Shown here: piece by piece, positions 1 through 10,801 of the stretch | How the letters are laid out: each line of letters starts with the position of its first letter | How positions within the stretch are numbered: position 1 is the stretch's first letter | From: Candidatus Pantoea haifensis | Lineage (GTDB): Bacteria > Pseudomonadota > Gammaproteobacteria > Enterobacterales > Enterobacteriaceae | DNA: 64,000 bases | Assembly (NCBI GenBank): GCA_018842655.1 | Contig: JAGTWN010000004.1 | Location: forward strand, 3,100,001-3,164,000 | Direction: 5' to 3' | Position numbers and translations under genes: made by a program | The notes under the pieces: generated by a model | The model's input: the letters and a program-made list of their open reading frames with translations, nothing else | Database searches by the model: none | Told to the model about the DNA's origin: nothing

Positions 1-817
1 CGGCTGAAAACCAAACGCGCTGTATCGCTGGAGCACAAACCAGATGCGGAAAAGGCGGAACTGGTTAAATTTAAACTTTGTGATGTCTTCACTGTCCAGG
101 CCGAAATGATCCTGGATTTTGTAATGTACTACCGCGCGGTACTGATCATTAGCAATCTGTAGCGATTTTAGGGTTATTTCGGTTGCCCAGGTATCATGGA
201 CGGTAATTCCCATTCCGTTAAAAGTATCCTGCAGCCTGTCGAACTTTGGGAGTTTCCCACGCAGTATGGCTTCAGTTAAGCCATTTTTTTTCCTGAAGGG
301 TAAATATTTTTCGTCCAGTCTATATTTTTTACAAACGCTCTCTCTAATAAAATTCGCGTACTTTTTTGCTGCGACGAGTCATTCAGAATATGCGCTTTCA
401 GCGCGCAATCCAGTTGCATATTCGAGAAGGTTAACCCGTCGCCATATTGCATATGGGTGATCATCTGTTCGATCAAATGTCTGTAAGGGCCGTAAACAGA
501 AAATGACTGAGAAAGATAACGAAATTCATCAAACAGGATGCTGGCACACTGCTGAAGAGTAAGTTTATCGCCCAAACCACGGGAGCCGTGAAACATCGAC
601 TGCGGCTGGCTAAACGGCGTGATTTTCGTCAGCGTATAAGGACAGGCTCTGGTGGACACATCCACCAGATGATACTGCGTTTTCAGTTGTGCTGCGGACA
701 GATCACCACAGCGCATATCTTTAGCGCCATAGTCATTAAACCTGTTTTGCGTTTTGAATATCGTGCAGGGAAACTGTAATGCAGTTATTGGGAAACACTC
801 CTTGTGTTATCGTCCAT
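1..817 (-). CDS. DUF3289 family protein (3' end outside window, frameshifted)
   Basis: The protein reads from an ATG at 817 and runs off the left edge. It resembles the DUF3289 family of Enterobacterales, whose biochemical function I do not know. Recognisable blocks include LQFPCTIFKTQNRFND near the N-terminus, HGSRGLGDKLT in the middle, and DTFNGMGITVHDTW and FNQFRLFRIWFVLQRYSAFG near the end. Two frame breaks are visible: a CAATAA that should read CAAATAA (near 788) and a T8 run at 284-291 that should be T9. Both look like lost homopolymer bases. The surroundings are AT-rich and the gene is not part of the bcs operon. Family assignment is from memory of conserved blocks. Confidence 0.7.
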
Positions 818-1290
818 TCTGTTTTCGTCGGTCAAAATACGCGTTAACAAATGTCTTGTTAACGTCGGGAATGTTTTTTTGTGAGGTTTATCAGAATAAG
901 GAAAATTATTTTTCTTTTATTTGTAAAAATAAAAGCCCTGGCAAAAACAGCAATCTCTTTTATTTTCCTGACGGATGGCGTTTTTTTTACCTGAAGACGT
1001 AACATGAAAAATAACCCACTGAACACAGCCCGGGTAACGTAATTCATCTAACTTTATTATCTTATCCGGTAATGTCTGCCGCACTTTATAAATTGCTGGT
1101 TAATTGTTAATGGCTGTGTCTGAGCCACCAGAATTATCCCACTGTTTAGCAAGCGGTAATGCTTTTTCTGCCAGTACGCCTTTTTTAACCTGTTTTTATT
1201 AACCGGTAATGTTTATTTTCCAGCCCGTGAATAACACCGTCAGGTAAAATCCAGCCACGCATCGCACCAAAATTGACCAGAGAAAAATAT
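818..1290. other. AT-rich intergenic region without a supported gene
   Basis: No convincing coding frame lies between the DUF3289 gene and the bcsG terminator. Short frames here have no recognisable family and poor ribosome binding sites. The only structure is a perfect inverted repeat at 842-864 (CGTTAACAA, 5-base spacer, TTGTTAACG), upstream of the DUF3289 start and possibly an operator for it. Confidence 0.5.
842..864. repeat. Inverted repeat CGTTAACAA-N5-TTGTTAACG
   Basis: Perfect 9-base arms lie about 25 bases upstream of the proposed DUF3289 start codon. The position would suit a regulator binding site, but no regulator can be named. Confidence 0.5.
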
Positions 1291-1322
1291 AAACCTCCCC
1301 GGCAGGAAGGCCAGGGAGGTTT
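1281..1322 (-). terminator. Rho-independent terminator of bcsEFG
   Basis: Perfect arms AAACCTCCC (1291-1299) and GGGAGGTTT (1314-1322) enclose a GC-rich inner stem. Read on the minus strand, the hairpin is followed by ATATTTTTCT. It lies about 55 bases past the bcsG stop. Confidence 0.85.
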
Positions 1323-1377
1323 ATCTGTACAACAGCAGGTCGCAGGAGCACTGAGCTGATCATCAACACGCAGTGGA

Positions 1378-3045
1378 TTACTGCGGATAAGCCACCCAGT
1401 CACCGCCGTTCAGGCGAATCCAGGGTTTGCCCTGATACATCACCACAACCGCATTATCATTTTCTGACACCACCGCGGTTTGCGGCAGGTTATCGGTCAG
1501 TGCAGACATATTCACGTTTGGCGCATTAAACACCTGGCCATCTACCACGCGCGAAATCAACGCTGAAATTGCCTGTAAGCTGGTAGGCGTATCAAGCGTC
1601 AGCGGCTGTGCCTGATGGGGCGCTTTCATGCCCACAAACTTAATACCTACCGGGACATGCGTAATTTCCGGACTGGGGATATCACGTAAACCAGACATCT
1701 GCATCTTGTCACCCTGCAACGCGGCGCCGTGCTCCGGCACCATTACCACCATCACCCGACGTCCAGATTTCTCCAGGTTAGTTAAAAAGCTATCAAGTTG
1801 GTCAAACAGCAATTGCGCGCGTGGCTTCCAGGCGGCAGTTTTATTGCTGCCCAGCTCACGGGTGCCATCATGCAGTGGAATCAAATTATAAAAGGTTGCG
1901 CTTCGTGCATCGTTGCTTTTGCGGCGCTCGTCCAGCCAGTGCTGCATCAACTGCGCGTCATTAAATACTGGCGAACCGTCAAAAGAGGTCAGTTCTGGCG
2001 CAATGCCCGCCTGCGACATGAGGGGAGCCTGAACGTCACCAAAATCACGCAGCTCTTTAAGATAGTGACCAAACACACCAGTATGATCCATCATTAACTG
2101 CTGTTTAAAGCCCAGCTTTGCCAGATTATCAAACAGGTAGCAACGCTGATCGGTGGGCTGATAGAGATCGCTGTGTGAGGTTTGCCCGCAACTGGCGCGC
2201 AGCAGGCGGATCCCCGCCGGGCCACTGTAGCCCGTCGCCGAATTAAAATTGTTCAACACAATGTCAAAGTGCTGCCAGAGCGGATGATTGCGTAGCTGCG
2301 CGACATCGACGTCTGACCATGCCAGCGAGCAGATATTGATAATCAGAATATCAAAAGGCTGGGAATCAGCCGGTAATGCATCCGGAAATTGAGTCACGCG
2401 CTGGCGTTCACTGTCATAAAAACGGTTGAGCCAGGCGGTAAGGTTGGCGCTGGAAGGCGGAGCCGACTGATCGAGCACATCTGACGAAGCGGTCGCCTGA
2501 GAGGTGGCTGGCGTGGTATTGCGCACCACTTCAGGCGCGGCGGCTGAAGAGGGCAGCAGCGACAGTGACGGACCGGCAAGATTAATCACGTTCAGCCAAA
2601 TCAGCATCAGTGAAACCAGCACAGAAACGCGGATCCACTGCGCAACAAACAGATAGAGCACCAGCAGCACAAAGGCTGCGCCAATCATCTGCCAGTTAAT
2701 AAAGCGGTTCATCAAATCGAGCAGATAGGCAGCAGAAAACCCAGCCAGCTGATCGCCCTGACTAAGAAGACTGTTCAGACCCGGCAGCCAGGTATCGTGC
2801 CAGAACAGCGCAAGCCCGATGGGAATGGCGATGACGCTACGCAGGCGATGCAGGCGCGCCGAAGGCAGCGGAAGCAGTAGCCAGGCCAGAAAAACCAGAT
2901 TGCTCAATGCGTGAAAATTAAGGTAGCCGTACCATAGCAAGCCAAACTTCAGCAGAAAGTAAAAATTCCAGCCGCCCAATCCCCGCCAGTTACGCCACAG
3001 CGACAGCGACAGCGGGGTAGTGGAATCGTTATGTTTATCAGTCAT
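1378..3045 (-). CDS. bcsG: Cellulose phosphoethanolamine transferase BcsG
   Basis: 555 residues, intact. BcsG transfers phosphoethanolamine from phosphatidylethanolamine to cellulose in the periplasm. The first ~170 residues hold several hydrophobic helices; the rest is a periplasmic alkaline-phosphatase-like domain. Visible motifs are NSATGYSGP, which holds the nucleophile region of the family, the ASCGQTSHSDLYQP block, and the metal-ligand region VPEHGAAL. The C-terminus NGGDWVAYPQ matches the family ending. It is the last gene of bcsEFG, and its start touches the bcsF stop. Confidence 0.96.
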   Translation of the reverse strand: MTDKHNDSTTPLSLSLWRNWRGLGGWNFYFLLKFGLLWYGYLNFHALSNLVFLAWLLLPLPSARLHRLRSVIAIPIGLALFWHDTWLPGLNSLLSQGDQLAGFSAAYLLDLMNRFINWQMIGAAFVLLVLYLFVAQWIRVSVLVSLMLIWLNVINLAGPSLSLLPSSAAAPEVVRNTTPATSQATASSDVLDQSAPPSSANLTAWLNRFYDSERQRVTQFPDALPADSQPFDILIINICSLAWSDVDVAQLRNHPLWQHFDIVLNNFNSATGYSGPAGIRLLRASCGQTSHSDLYQPTDQRCYLFDNLAKLGFKQQLMMDHTGVFGHYLKELRDFGDVQAPLMSQAGIAPELTSFDGSPVFNDAQLMQHWLDERRKSNDARSATFYNLIPLHDGTRELGSNKTAAWKPRAQLLFDQLDSFLTNLEKSGRRVMVVMVPEHGAALQGDKMQMSGLRDIPSPEITHVPVGIKFVGMKAPHQAQPLTLDTPTSLQAISALISRVVDGQVFNAPNVNMSALTDNLPQTAVVSENDNAVVVMYQGKPWIRLNGGDWVAYPQ

Positions 3046-3233
3046 TAATCTTGTCGATCCTTATTAGCAGATTTTCGCTGCCAGTAGCCCTCTGATTTTA
3101 ACGCACGTGCAGGCAGCAAGCGATTCAGCAAGCCATGCCAGCGGCGCGGCAACCAGTGACGGTATAGCGGTTTAAGAAATAACAGCAGAAACAGGATAAG
3201 CAGGGCTATTTGCACCCAATCCATCAGGTTCAT
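3045..3233 (-). CDS. bcsF: Cellulose biosynthesis small membrane protein BcsF
   Basis: 62 residues with one N-terminal transmembrane helix (about residues 5-23, rich in Leu and Ile) followed by a basic cytoplasmic tail. BcsF is known to recruit BcsE to the cellulose synthase at the inner membrane. It overlaps or abuts bcsE upstream and bcsG downstream by single bases, which indicates translational coupling. Length and topology match the family (about 63 residues). Confidence 0.93.
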   Translation of the reverse strand: MNLMDWVQIALLILFLLLFLKPLYRHWLPRRWHGLLNRLLPARALKSEGYWQRKSANKDRQD

Positions 3234-4780
3234 CAGAATGTTGTCCCGTCAGTGTTAAGTGTGATCGGTTGCGGTACCCGGCGTTCTTCTGCGCGGTTTA
3301 CTGTGGCTGCCGTTTTGCTGACTAAAAGGGGTTCAGACGCCAGCGGCAAATCAGGCAGTGAACCGGGCATCAGGCGCTTGATTTTATTGATCTCAGAAAG
3401 AATTTGGTTGTCCTCAAACCACAGCACGCGATTAGTGAACAAATCTTCGTGTGGCAAGGAGAAAATAAACGTCAGCGCGGTATCGAGATCGTTAAAGCGA
3501 CACGAGGAGAGAAAAGATAAAGGCGATCGTCCAGCACCGTGACTAAATCGCCATAGCGACGTGGCTTGCACAGCGTTAACACTTGTGCGGGTTTCAACTC
3601 TGGCACCGGACGCAGCGCCACCAGCAAGCCTTTATCATTCTCCGGCAACAGGGTATTTGTCATTAACTGCTGCACCGCCAGGCAAAAGGCATCAAGCCTG
3701 AGATAGCCTTTTTGTTGCAGCGGTTGTAACGCCTTAATCAATGCGTCGAGATCGGCCGGAACGTGGCGGCTGAATTGCAGACCCTGCAAGCCTTCCAGCG
3801 TGGTCAGGAAACGTGACATCGGTGCCGCAGACGGCACGATGGCATTAACGCCACACGCCAGCAGCAGTCGCTCATCACTGTAGCGCAGGCTGGTATTCAT
3901 CTCGCGCACCACAATTTTCAGGCCGTTGCCTCGTGAACGACGCAGGCTGTGCACCCATCTCGCCAGCGCAGCAATCTCTTCGCTGTTTGTCAGGCTAAAT
4001 ATCACTGTCGCAGCATTGGCTTGCTGGGCGCGGGAAAAACGTGTTCATTATCAGTAAATAAAAACCACTGTTTAGACAACGGTGGCGCGCCTTCAAGCAC
4101 TATTTTATCGGCCAGATAATGTGTGGCGTCATTACGACTTAAGGATTCATGCTGCTCATTTTCATTAAATGCAACAAACTGCTCCTCGTGGCAATTGAGG
4201 CGTAAGGCACGATCTGCCAGCAATCGATCGGCGGAATACCACCAGTTAATTCGATATTGCCAACTATCTTGCTGAAATTCTAAATGCGCGACGCCATCAA
4301 TTTGACGAAAATAACGTTGTAGATTGTCACGAAGGTTAATAAGGGGGTGCCGTACGTGATAATCAACAGAGTAAATTGTTTTTGGATTAATAGGCGGCGA
4401 ATGCGTTTCACCCATTGTGTCAGTTCTTCAACGGATAATTTATCCCACATGGCGGCATGGGTATAAAACAGCACTAATCCATTTTTATTACTGATAGTCC
4501 GCGCCAGATCGCTATCCAGTTTTTGCAGGCTACTTTTATTATCAGGTAATGAAAACAAGGGAATACGTTGTGGCGCAGTAACAGGTTCGGGCGTTAATAA
4601 AGCGCGCGGTGATTCCGCAGCACTGATTAACGTTGCAGATTTCTGCTGTGCAATTACCTGGCGAATAAAGATGCGGGCATCTTCCTGACGCTGACAGGTC
4701 ACCCAATAACAACCCGGAGATTGCATTGCCATTAATTCTGGCTGAACCTGTTGCAGGCCCAGCAGGTAAGGATTTTTCAT
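3233..4780 (-). CDS. bcsE: c-di-GMP-binding cellulose regulator BcsE (three apparent frameshifts)
   Basis: About 516 residues after frame correction, close to the usual ~520. BcsE binds c-di-GMP through an RxGD motif; RYGD is visible at about residues 409-412, within KPRRYGDLVTVL. The reading frame changes three times: at a G5 run on the plus strand (4343-4347), at GGG (4026-4028) and near 3505-3516. Adding one base at each site restores a continuous BcsE sequence. I judge these to be sequence errors, because bcsF and bcsG downstream are intact. The gene is divergent from bcsRQABC and shares a 200-bp promoter region with it. Confidence 0.9.
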
Positions 4781-4980
4781 ATATGCATCGTGATTTTTAC
4801 AGTGCGGTTAGCTTATTATAGAAAGACTCAGAAGTAACCGAAGATATTTAACATTTGCTATGACAGAATGCCTCAAGATGATTTATCATCAGAGAAAATT
4901 ACGCTGCTACTATTAATAAATAATATTTACTCTGCGATGTATGACGACATTGCCTCGTTGTTTTTCTTTGGCGAAAAGTA
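4781..4980. promoter_or_regulatory. Divergent bcsE / bcsR promoter region
   Basis: AT-rich 200-bp region between the start codons of bcsE (minus) and bcsR (plus). It must carry promoters for both arms of the cellulose locus. I could not fix unambiguous -35/-10 pairs by eye. Confidence 0.6.
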
Positions 4981-5178
4981 ATGAAAATCCAGAATGCCTT
5001 TTCACAGGCGAACGCTGCCAGTGAACAACAAGATGACATTGGCGCGTTAAGTCACGCCTTTTCCATTGATAATTTTGACTATATTGATATTGCCCGTGAT
5101 GAGCGCCTGGTGAAGATTACTGCGCGCTGGCCTCTGCTGAGCGAATTAGCATCTGATGCAGCGGAGCATAAAGTCTGA
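4981..5178 (+). CDS. bcsR: Cellulose biosynthesis protein BcsR
   Basis: 65 residues. Matches BcsR by the block SHAFSIDNFDYIDIAR and the ending RWPLLSELA. BcsR is a small cytoplasmic partner of BcsQ in the Bcs macrocomplex and supports synthase assembly. The TGA stop overlaps the bcsQ ATG by one base (TGATG), so the pair is translationally coupled. First gene of the bcsRQABC operon. Confidence 0.9.
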   Translation: MKIQNAFSQANAASEQQDDIGALSHAFSIDNFDYIDIARDERLVKITARWPLLSELASDAAEHKV

Positions 5179-5897
5179 TGCCCGTCGTCGCGATACAGGG
5201 TTTACGTGGCGGCACAGGCGCAACGTCACTTACGGCAGCACTGAGCTGGGCGCTGACTTCATTAGGTGAGGCGGTACTGGCGATTGACTGCTGTGTGGAA
5301 AATCAACTGGCTGCTCATTTTAATGCGCCGCTGGACGCCCCGCGTGGCTGGATGCAGGCGCTGCTTGAGGGTGAGCGTTGGCAAGAGAGTGCATTGCGCT
5401 ATCAGCCTGGCCTGGATTTGCTGCCGTTTGGTCATATCGGTGCACAGGATCTCTCTCAGGATGGCGCTCTTTCCGCCAGCCTGGCTGCTGCCTTACCGGC
5501 AATGAAAAATAGCGGGCAATGGTTACTGCTCGATACGCCCGCCACGCCCTTGCGCTGGCATCAGCCTTTACTGGCGCACGCTGATGCTGTTTTGCAGGTA
5601 CTGACACCCGATGCCAATTGCCATCTGCGGCTGCATCAACAGGCTTTTAACGCGAATACACGCTTTTTAATCAATCAGTTCAATGCTAACAGCAAGCTGC
5701 AGCAAGATTTGCATCAGCTCTGGATCGCGTCGCTCAGGAATTTAATTCCCGTTTTGATTCACCGCGACGAAGCCCTGGCTGAATCATTAATGATGAAGCA
5801 GCCGCTGGGCGAATATCGTCCGCATGCGCTGGCAAGTGAAGAAGTCACCACGCTGGCTAACTGGCTGATCCTGCAAGTGGCTGGAGTAGCCAGATGA
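5178..5897 (+). CDS. bcsQ: MinD/ParA-like ATPase BcsQ
   Basis: 239 residues, slightly shorter than the ~250 of E. coli. BcsQ belongs to the SIMIBI/ParA group and binds BcsR and BcsE on the cytoplasmic face of the synthase. The P-loop reads GLRGGTGATSLT. It lacks the usual Lys of the deviant Walker A (KGGxGKT), as in E. coli BcsQ. The C-terminal block IPVLIHRDEALAESLM and GEYRPHALASEE is family-typical. The stop overlaps bcsA by four bases (ATGA). Confidence 0.92.
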   Translation: MPVVAIQGLRGGTGATSLTAALSWALTSLGEAVLAIDCCVENQLAAHFNAPLDAPRGWMQALLEGERWQESALRYQPGLDLLPFGHIGAQDLSQDGALSASLAAALPAMKNSGQWLLLDTPATPLRWHQPLLAHADAVLQVLTPDANCHLRLHQQAFNANTRFLINQFNANSKLQQDLHQLWIASLRNLIPVLIHRDEALAESLMMKQPLGEYRPHALASEEVTTLANWLILQVAGVAR

Positions 5898-8481
5898 ATC
5901 CGTTACGTTGGCTGCTGATCCCTCAGACGTGGCAGGCACTGCAATGGCGCTATAGCCGCGCCCGCCAGCATGGCGCTTCGGTGTTTTCCAGCGTGCTGCA
6001 TCTGCTGTGGTGCACGCTGGGCTGGGCTCTGTTTCGCTTTGAAGCACCAGGCTGGCAACGTGTCATTTCAGATCGTCGTCGTCTTTATCCACATATTTCG
6101 CCCGAACGTCCGCGTCCGCTCGATATTGTGCGTTATGCACTGCAAAGCCTGTGGTTGCTGTTAGCGATGCCGCGCGTCAGCTCTGATAAACGACAGCGCA
6201 AGGTTTTACAGCCGCTGATGGGCTGGCGACAGCGCCTTTATCAGTGGCTTGAGAGGCTGCCCGCCCGGATTGATGCGCGAGAAATAAGTCAACGCTCTGA
6301 ACAACGCCTGCGGCGGCTTTCGCCGCGCTTGCGTCGCGTGCTGTTTATCACGGTCGCGCTTGCTGCATCGCTGCTGGCGCTGCTCTGCATTTCGCAGCCG
6401 TTTGGCTTAATGACCCAGTTCATCTTCGTGGTGCTGCTGTGGAGTCTGGCAATGCTGGTGCGTCGTGTGCCGGGCCGTTTCACCACCCTCATGCTGATTG
6501 TGCTGTCGTTAACGGTCTCCTGCCGCTATTTGTGGTGGCGCTATACCTCAACGCTTAACTGGGATGATTCGGTCAGCCTGTGGTTTGGCTTGCTGTTGAT
6601 CGTTGCTGAAACCTATTCATGGACAGTGCTGGTACTGGGCTATTTTCAGACTTTATGGCCGCTGAATCGTCAGCCGATCTCCATGCCGGTTCCGGTCGAA
6701 CAGTGGCCGAGTGTCGATATTTTGGTGCCAACCTACAATGAGCCGCTCAGTGTGGTAAAGCCGACAATATATGCGACGCTGGGTATCGACTGGCCGAAAG
6801 AGAAACTGAATATCTATATTCTCGATGATGGCACACGCGATGAGTTCCGCGAGTTTGCTGCCAGCGTTGGGGTAAATTATGTGGTGCGTCCTACCCATGA
6901 GCATGCCAAAGCGGGCAACATCAACCATGCGTTACACACCCGCTGTCGCAGCGAGTATGTTGCCATTTTCGATTGTGATCATGTGCCAACCCGTTCGTTT
7001 TTGCAGATGACAATGGGCTGGTTTATCAAAGAAGACAAAATGGCGATGTTGCAGACGCCGCATCACTTCTTCTCGCCCGATCCGTTTGAACGTAACCTGG
7101 GACGTTTTCGCCGCACGCCAAATGAAGGCTCACTGTTTTACGGCCTGGTTCAGGATGGCAATGATACCTGGGATGCCACCTTCTTCTGTGGCTCCTGTGC
7201 CATATTGCGCCGCAGTGCGCTGGATGAGATTGGCGGTATCGCTGTTGAAACCGTAACGGAAGATGCTCATACCTCGCTGCGTTTACATCGTCGTGGCTAC
7301 AAGTCAGCGTATATCCGTATTCCGCAGGCCGCAGGGCTGGCAACCGAAAGCCTGTCAGCACATATCGGCCAGCGCATTCGCTGGGCTCGCGGCATGGTGC
7401 AGATCTTTCGTCTGGATAATCCGCTGTTCGGCAAAGGGCTGAAGCTGGTACAGCGGCTCTGCTACGCCAACGCCATGCTGCATTTTCTGGCCGGTATTCC
7501 CCGGTTGATCTTCCTGCTGGCGCCGCTGGCGTTTTTGCTGTTTCACGCTTACATCATCTACGCACCTGCGCTGGCGATCGCCATTTATGTTCTGCCGCAT
7601 ATGTTGCATACCAGCCTGACAAACTCGCGCATTCAGGGGCGCTGGCGTCACTCTTTCTGGAGCGAGATATACGAAACCGTCCTCGCCTGGTATATCGCCC
7701 GTCCGACAACGGTGGCACTGTTTAACCCGCATAAAGGCAAATTCAACGTCACCGCTAAAGGGGGCTGGTAGAAGAGCGCCATCTCGACTGGGTGATCACC
7801 CGTCCTTACATGTTTTTGGTGTTGCTCAACCTGGCGGGCATCGGCATGGCCTTTTGGCGCATGATGTATGGTCCGTCAGCAGAAATACTCACCGTGTGTG
7901 TCAGTTTGATTTGGGTGCTTTACAACATGATCATCCTTGGCGGCGCCGTCGCGGTGTCGGTGGAAGCGCGGCAGATTCGTGAGGCGCACCGCGTGGAAAT
8001 AGCCATGCCTGCCGCAATTGCGCGTATTGATGGCCATATGCTGCCCTGTACGCTGCGCGACTACTCTGATGGGGGTGTCGGCGTTGAATTACGCGAAGCA
8101 GCGGCATTAACCGAGAATGAACCGGTGCATTTGTTGCTACGGCGGGGTCAGCAGGAGTTTAGCTTTCCCTGTTATGTGCAGCGCGTGTTTGGTCGCCGTG
8201 CCGGGATCCGTTTACATCAGCTGAGCACCGAACAACACATTGAATTTATTCAGTGCACTTTCGCTCGCGCCGACACCTGGGCGCTGTGGCAGGACGGATT
8301 CCCGGAAGATAAACCTGTACAAAGCCTTGCCGATATTATGTTGCTCGGCTTCAAAGGCTATTTGCGCCTGGCGGAGTACGGACCGCCGCAATTACGTCAG
8401 CTTTTTACGTTACTGACCGGGCTGGTCAGTTGGCTGGCCTCGCTGTTGCCAAAAAACATCAGCGTGCGTCAGCAGGCATGA
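5894..8481 (+). CDS. bcsA: Cellulose synthase catalytic subunit BcsA (frameshift at 7760-7764)
   Basis: About 862 residues after correction. BcsA polymerises UDP-glucose into beta-1,4-glucan and exports it through the inner membrane. Processive GT2 signatures are present: LDDGT (~309), FDCDH (~359), TED (~456) and QRIRW (~493). The C-terminal PilZ domain carries REAHR (RxxxR) at about residue 696 and DYSDGGVG, so c-di-GMP activation should be intact. The frame breaks at a G5 run, where AAAGGGGGCTGG should be AAAGGGGGGCTGG. One added G joins FNVTAKG to LVEERHLDW. The long N-terminal extension is typical of enterobacterial BcsA. Confidence 0.95.
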
Positions 8482-8509
8482 TGGTTCAACACCCTTGACT
8501 GAGAACACC

Positions 8510-10801
8510 ATGACAAGATTAACCGGTTGGTTCACCGCCTTGCTACTGGGCACGGCAACGTTGACATGTTCCGCAGCGCAACAACCCGCGTTGCCGATGC
8601 CCACCACGACGGCAGCACCGGTTGCAGCCGCAGCGGTTAGCGAACCCAACGCGCCGTTGCGCAACAGCGTACTGAACTTTACACAAGTTGCACCGCCGCC
8701 GGGCAGCATGACGCTGCGCGGTACGCAGCCTTCCAGCCAGATTGAGTTTGGCGTGCGCAGTGATGAAGTGGTCACGCGTGCGGTATTGCATCTCAGCTAT
8801 CGCCCGTCACCGGCGCTGATTCCGACGCTGTCGCAGCTTAAAATTTATCTTAATGATGAGCTGGCGGGCCTGGTGACGCTGACGCCTGAACAGACAGGCA
8901 AGCTGAATCAAACAGAGATTTCCCTCGATCCGCGTTTTATCAGCGATTTCAATCGCCTTCGGCTGGAGCTGATAGGCCATTACGCTAACGTTTGTGAAAA
9001 TCCGGCTAACAGTGCCATCTGGCTGGATATTGGTAAAGAAAGCCGCCTCGATTTAACGCTGCAAAAGTTGCCGCTGAAGAACGATCTGTCGCATTTTCCC
9101 GAGCCGTTCCTGGATGCGCGTGATACGCGTCCGTTGACGCTGCCGATGGTGTTTAGCGCCCAGCCTGATCTTACTCAACAACGTGCTGCCGCCATACTGG
9201 CTTCGTGGTTTGGCAGCAAAGCTGCCTGGCGCGGGCAGTCATTCCCGGTACTGTATAATCAGTTACCCGATCAGCAACATGCTGTGGTCTTTGCCACCAA
9301 TGCTCAGCGCCCTGATTTTATTAAAGATTTACCGCCGGTCAGCAAACCCACAATAGAAATTGTGAATCAGCCGGGCAATCCTTATGAAAAAATGCTGCTC
9401 ATTCTGGGTCGTGATGACAACGATCTGTTGACGGCCGTACAGGGTATTGCACAGGGAGAGCTGCTGCTGCGCGGTGCAACTTCCACTATCGACAGCGTGA
9501 CGTTGCTGGCGGCGCGCAACGCTTATGATGCGCCAAACTGGGTACGCACCGATCGCCGAACGACTTTTGCTGAACTGACACAATATCAAAACCAACTGCA
9601 ATCTGACGGCCTGCAGCCCGGTCCCATCAGCCTGACGCTTAACCTGCCGCCGGATCTGTTTTTAGTACGCGCACGCGGCATTGATATGGATTTGATTTAC
9701 CGCTACAGCGCACCGATTCAGCAAGACGGTTCAAGGCTGGCGGTAAATCTCAACAATCAGTTTATGCAGGATTACCCGCTGCCACCGAAAGACAATGCGG
9801 GTAAACAACTGCTGCATATCCCCCTGAATCAGGGTTTACAGGACAGCAATCGCCAGCTGACGATCCCGGCGCTGCGTCTGGGCGTGATAAATCAGCTGCG
9901 TTTTGACTTCGATTACGCCAACACGTTTATTGGCGGTACTGCCGATGGACGCTGCGAAACCGTTACGCCGATTGGCCACCATGTGGTGATTGATGAGAGT
10001 TCGAGCATCGATTTATCGGGCTACCGTCATTATATCGAAATGCCGTCGCTGCGTGCCTGGGCCAACGCCGGGTTCCCGTTCAGCCGCTACGCCGATTTAG
10101 CGCAAACCTTAGTGCTCATGGACAAACATCCTGACAGCCAGCAGATGACAACCCTGTTGAATGCATTAGGCAATATTGGCGCGCAGACCGGCTATCCGGC
10201 GCTGCGGGTGCAGTTAACCCAGGACTGGAACGAAGCCAAAAACCAGGATGCGGATCTGTTGATGATCGGCACGATTCCGGCTGATCTTCAGGATGACCGG
10301 AAGATCACTGCTCTGGTGGACGCGGCGCGTGGCTGGATGAACAAACCAGTGTATCAACCGCTGTCAGATGTGACCGCACAAAGCGCCGACGATCGCCAGG
10401 CGGAGAGCACGACAGCTGTTGGCTCAAGTGGCCCGCTGGCAGCGGTTATCGGCTTCCAGTCGCCTTTTAACCAGCAGCGCAGCGTGGTCGCGCTGCTGGC
10501 GGATGGCAGCCCGCGCGCCTGGGAGTTGCTGAATAATGCCATGAACGACAGCGGCAAGCGCAACGCGATATTTGGTTCCGCCGCCATTATTCGGGAATCG
10601 GGTGTCAACAGCCTGCGGGTTGGCGAACGCTATTACGTGGGACACCTGCCGTGGTGGGAACGCTTATGGAATGCGTTGGCAACGCATCCGTTCTGGCTGG
10701 CAACCTGTGCGCTAATTGTGGTGGTGCTGTTCGCGCTGATGGTGTGGCGACTGATGCGCATGGTGAGCCGCCGTCGCTTAGCTGAATATGACGATGAATA
10801 A
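8510..10801 (+). CDS. bcsB: Periplasmic cellulose synthase subunit BcsB
   Basis: 763 residues from the ATG at 8510; a TTG at 8495 in the same frame is less likely. BcsB guides the glucan through the periplasm and activates BcsA. There is an N-terminal signal peptide ending near CSAAQ. Carbohydrate-binding and flavodoxin-like domains fill the body, and one C-terminal anchor helix (WLATCALIVVVLFALMVW) is followed by a basic tail. The stop overlaps the start of bcsC. In E. coli the cellulase gene bcsZ lies at this junction; here nothing separates the two genes. Confidence 0.94.
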   Translation: MTRLTGWFTALLLGTATLTCSAAQQPALPMPTTTAAPVAAAAVSEPNAPLRNSVLNFTQVAPPPGSMTLRGTQPSSQIEFGVRSDEVVTRAVLHLSYRPSPALIPTLSQLKIYLNDELAGLVTLTPEQTGKLNQTEISLDPRFISDFNRLRLELIGHYANVCENPANSAIWLDIGKESRLDLTLQKLPLKNDLSHFPEPFLDARDTRPLTLPMVFSAQPDLTQQRAAAILASWFGSKAAWRGQSFPVLYNQLPDQQHAVVFATNAQRPDFIKDLPPVSKPTIEIVNQPGNPYEKMLLILGRDDNDLLTAVQGIAQGELLLRGATSTIDSVTLLAARNAYDAPNWVRTDRRTTFAELTQYQNQLQSDGLQPGPISLTLNLPPDLFLVRARGIDMDLIYRYSAPIQQDGSRLAVNLNNQFMQDYPLPPKDNAGKQLLHIPLNQGLQDSNRQLTIPALRLGVINQLRFDFDYANTFIGGTADGRCETVTPIGHHVVIDESSSIDLSGYRHYIEMPSLRAWANAGFPFSRYADLAQTLVLMDKHPDSQQMTTLLNALGNIGAQTGYPALRVQLTQDWNEAKNQDADLLMIGTIPADLQDDRKITALVDAARGWMNKPVYQPLSDVTAQSADDRQAESTTAVGSSGPLAAVIGFQSPFNQQRSVVALLADGSPRAWELLNNAMNDSGKRNAIFGSAAIIRESGVNSLRVGERYYVGHLPWWERLWNALATHPFWLATCALIVVVLFALMVWRLMRMVSRRRLAEYDDE

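Noticed and set aside
754-1002. Plus-strand 82-residue frame in the left intergenic region
   Set aside because: Antisense to the DUF3289 5' end, low-complexity AT-rich composition and no ribosome binding site.
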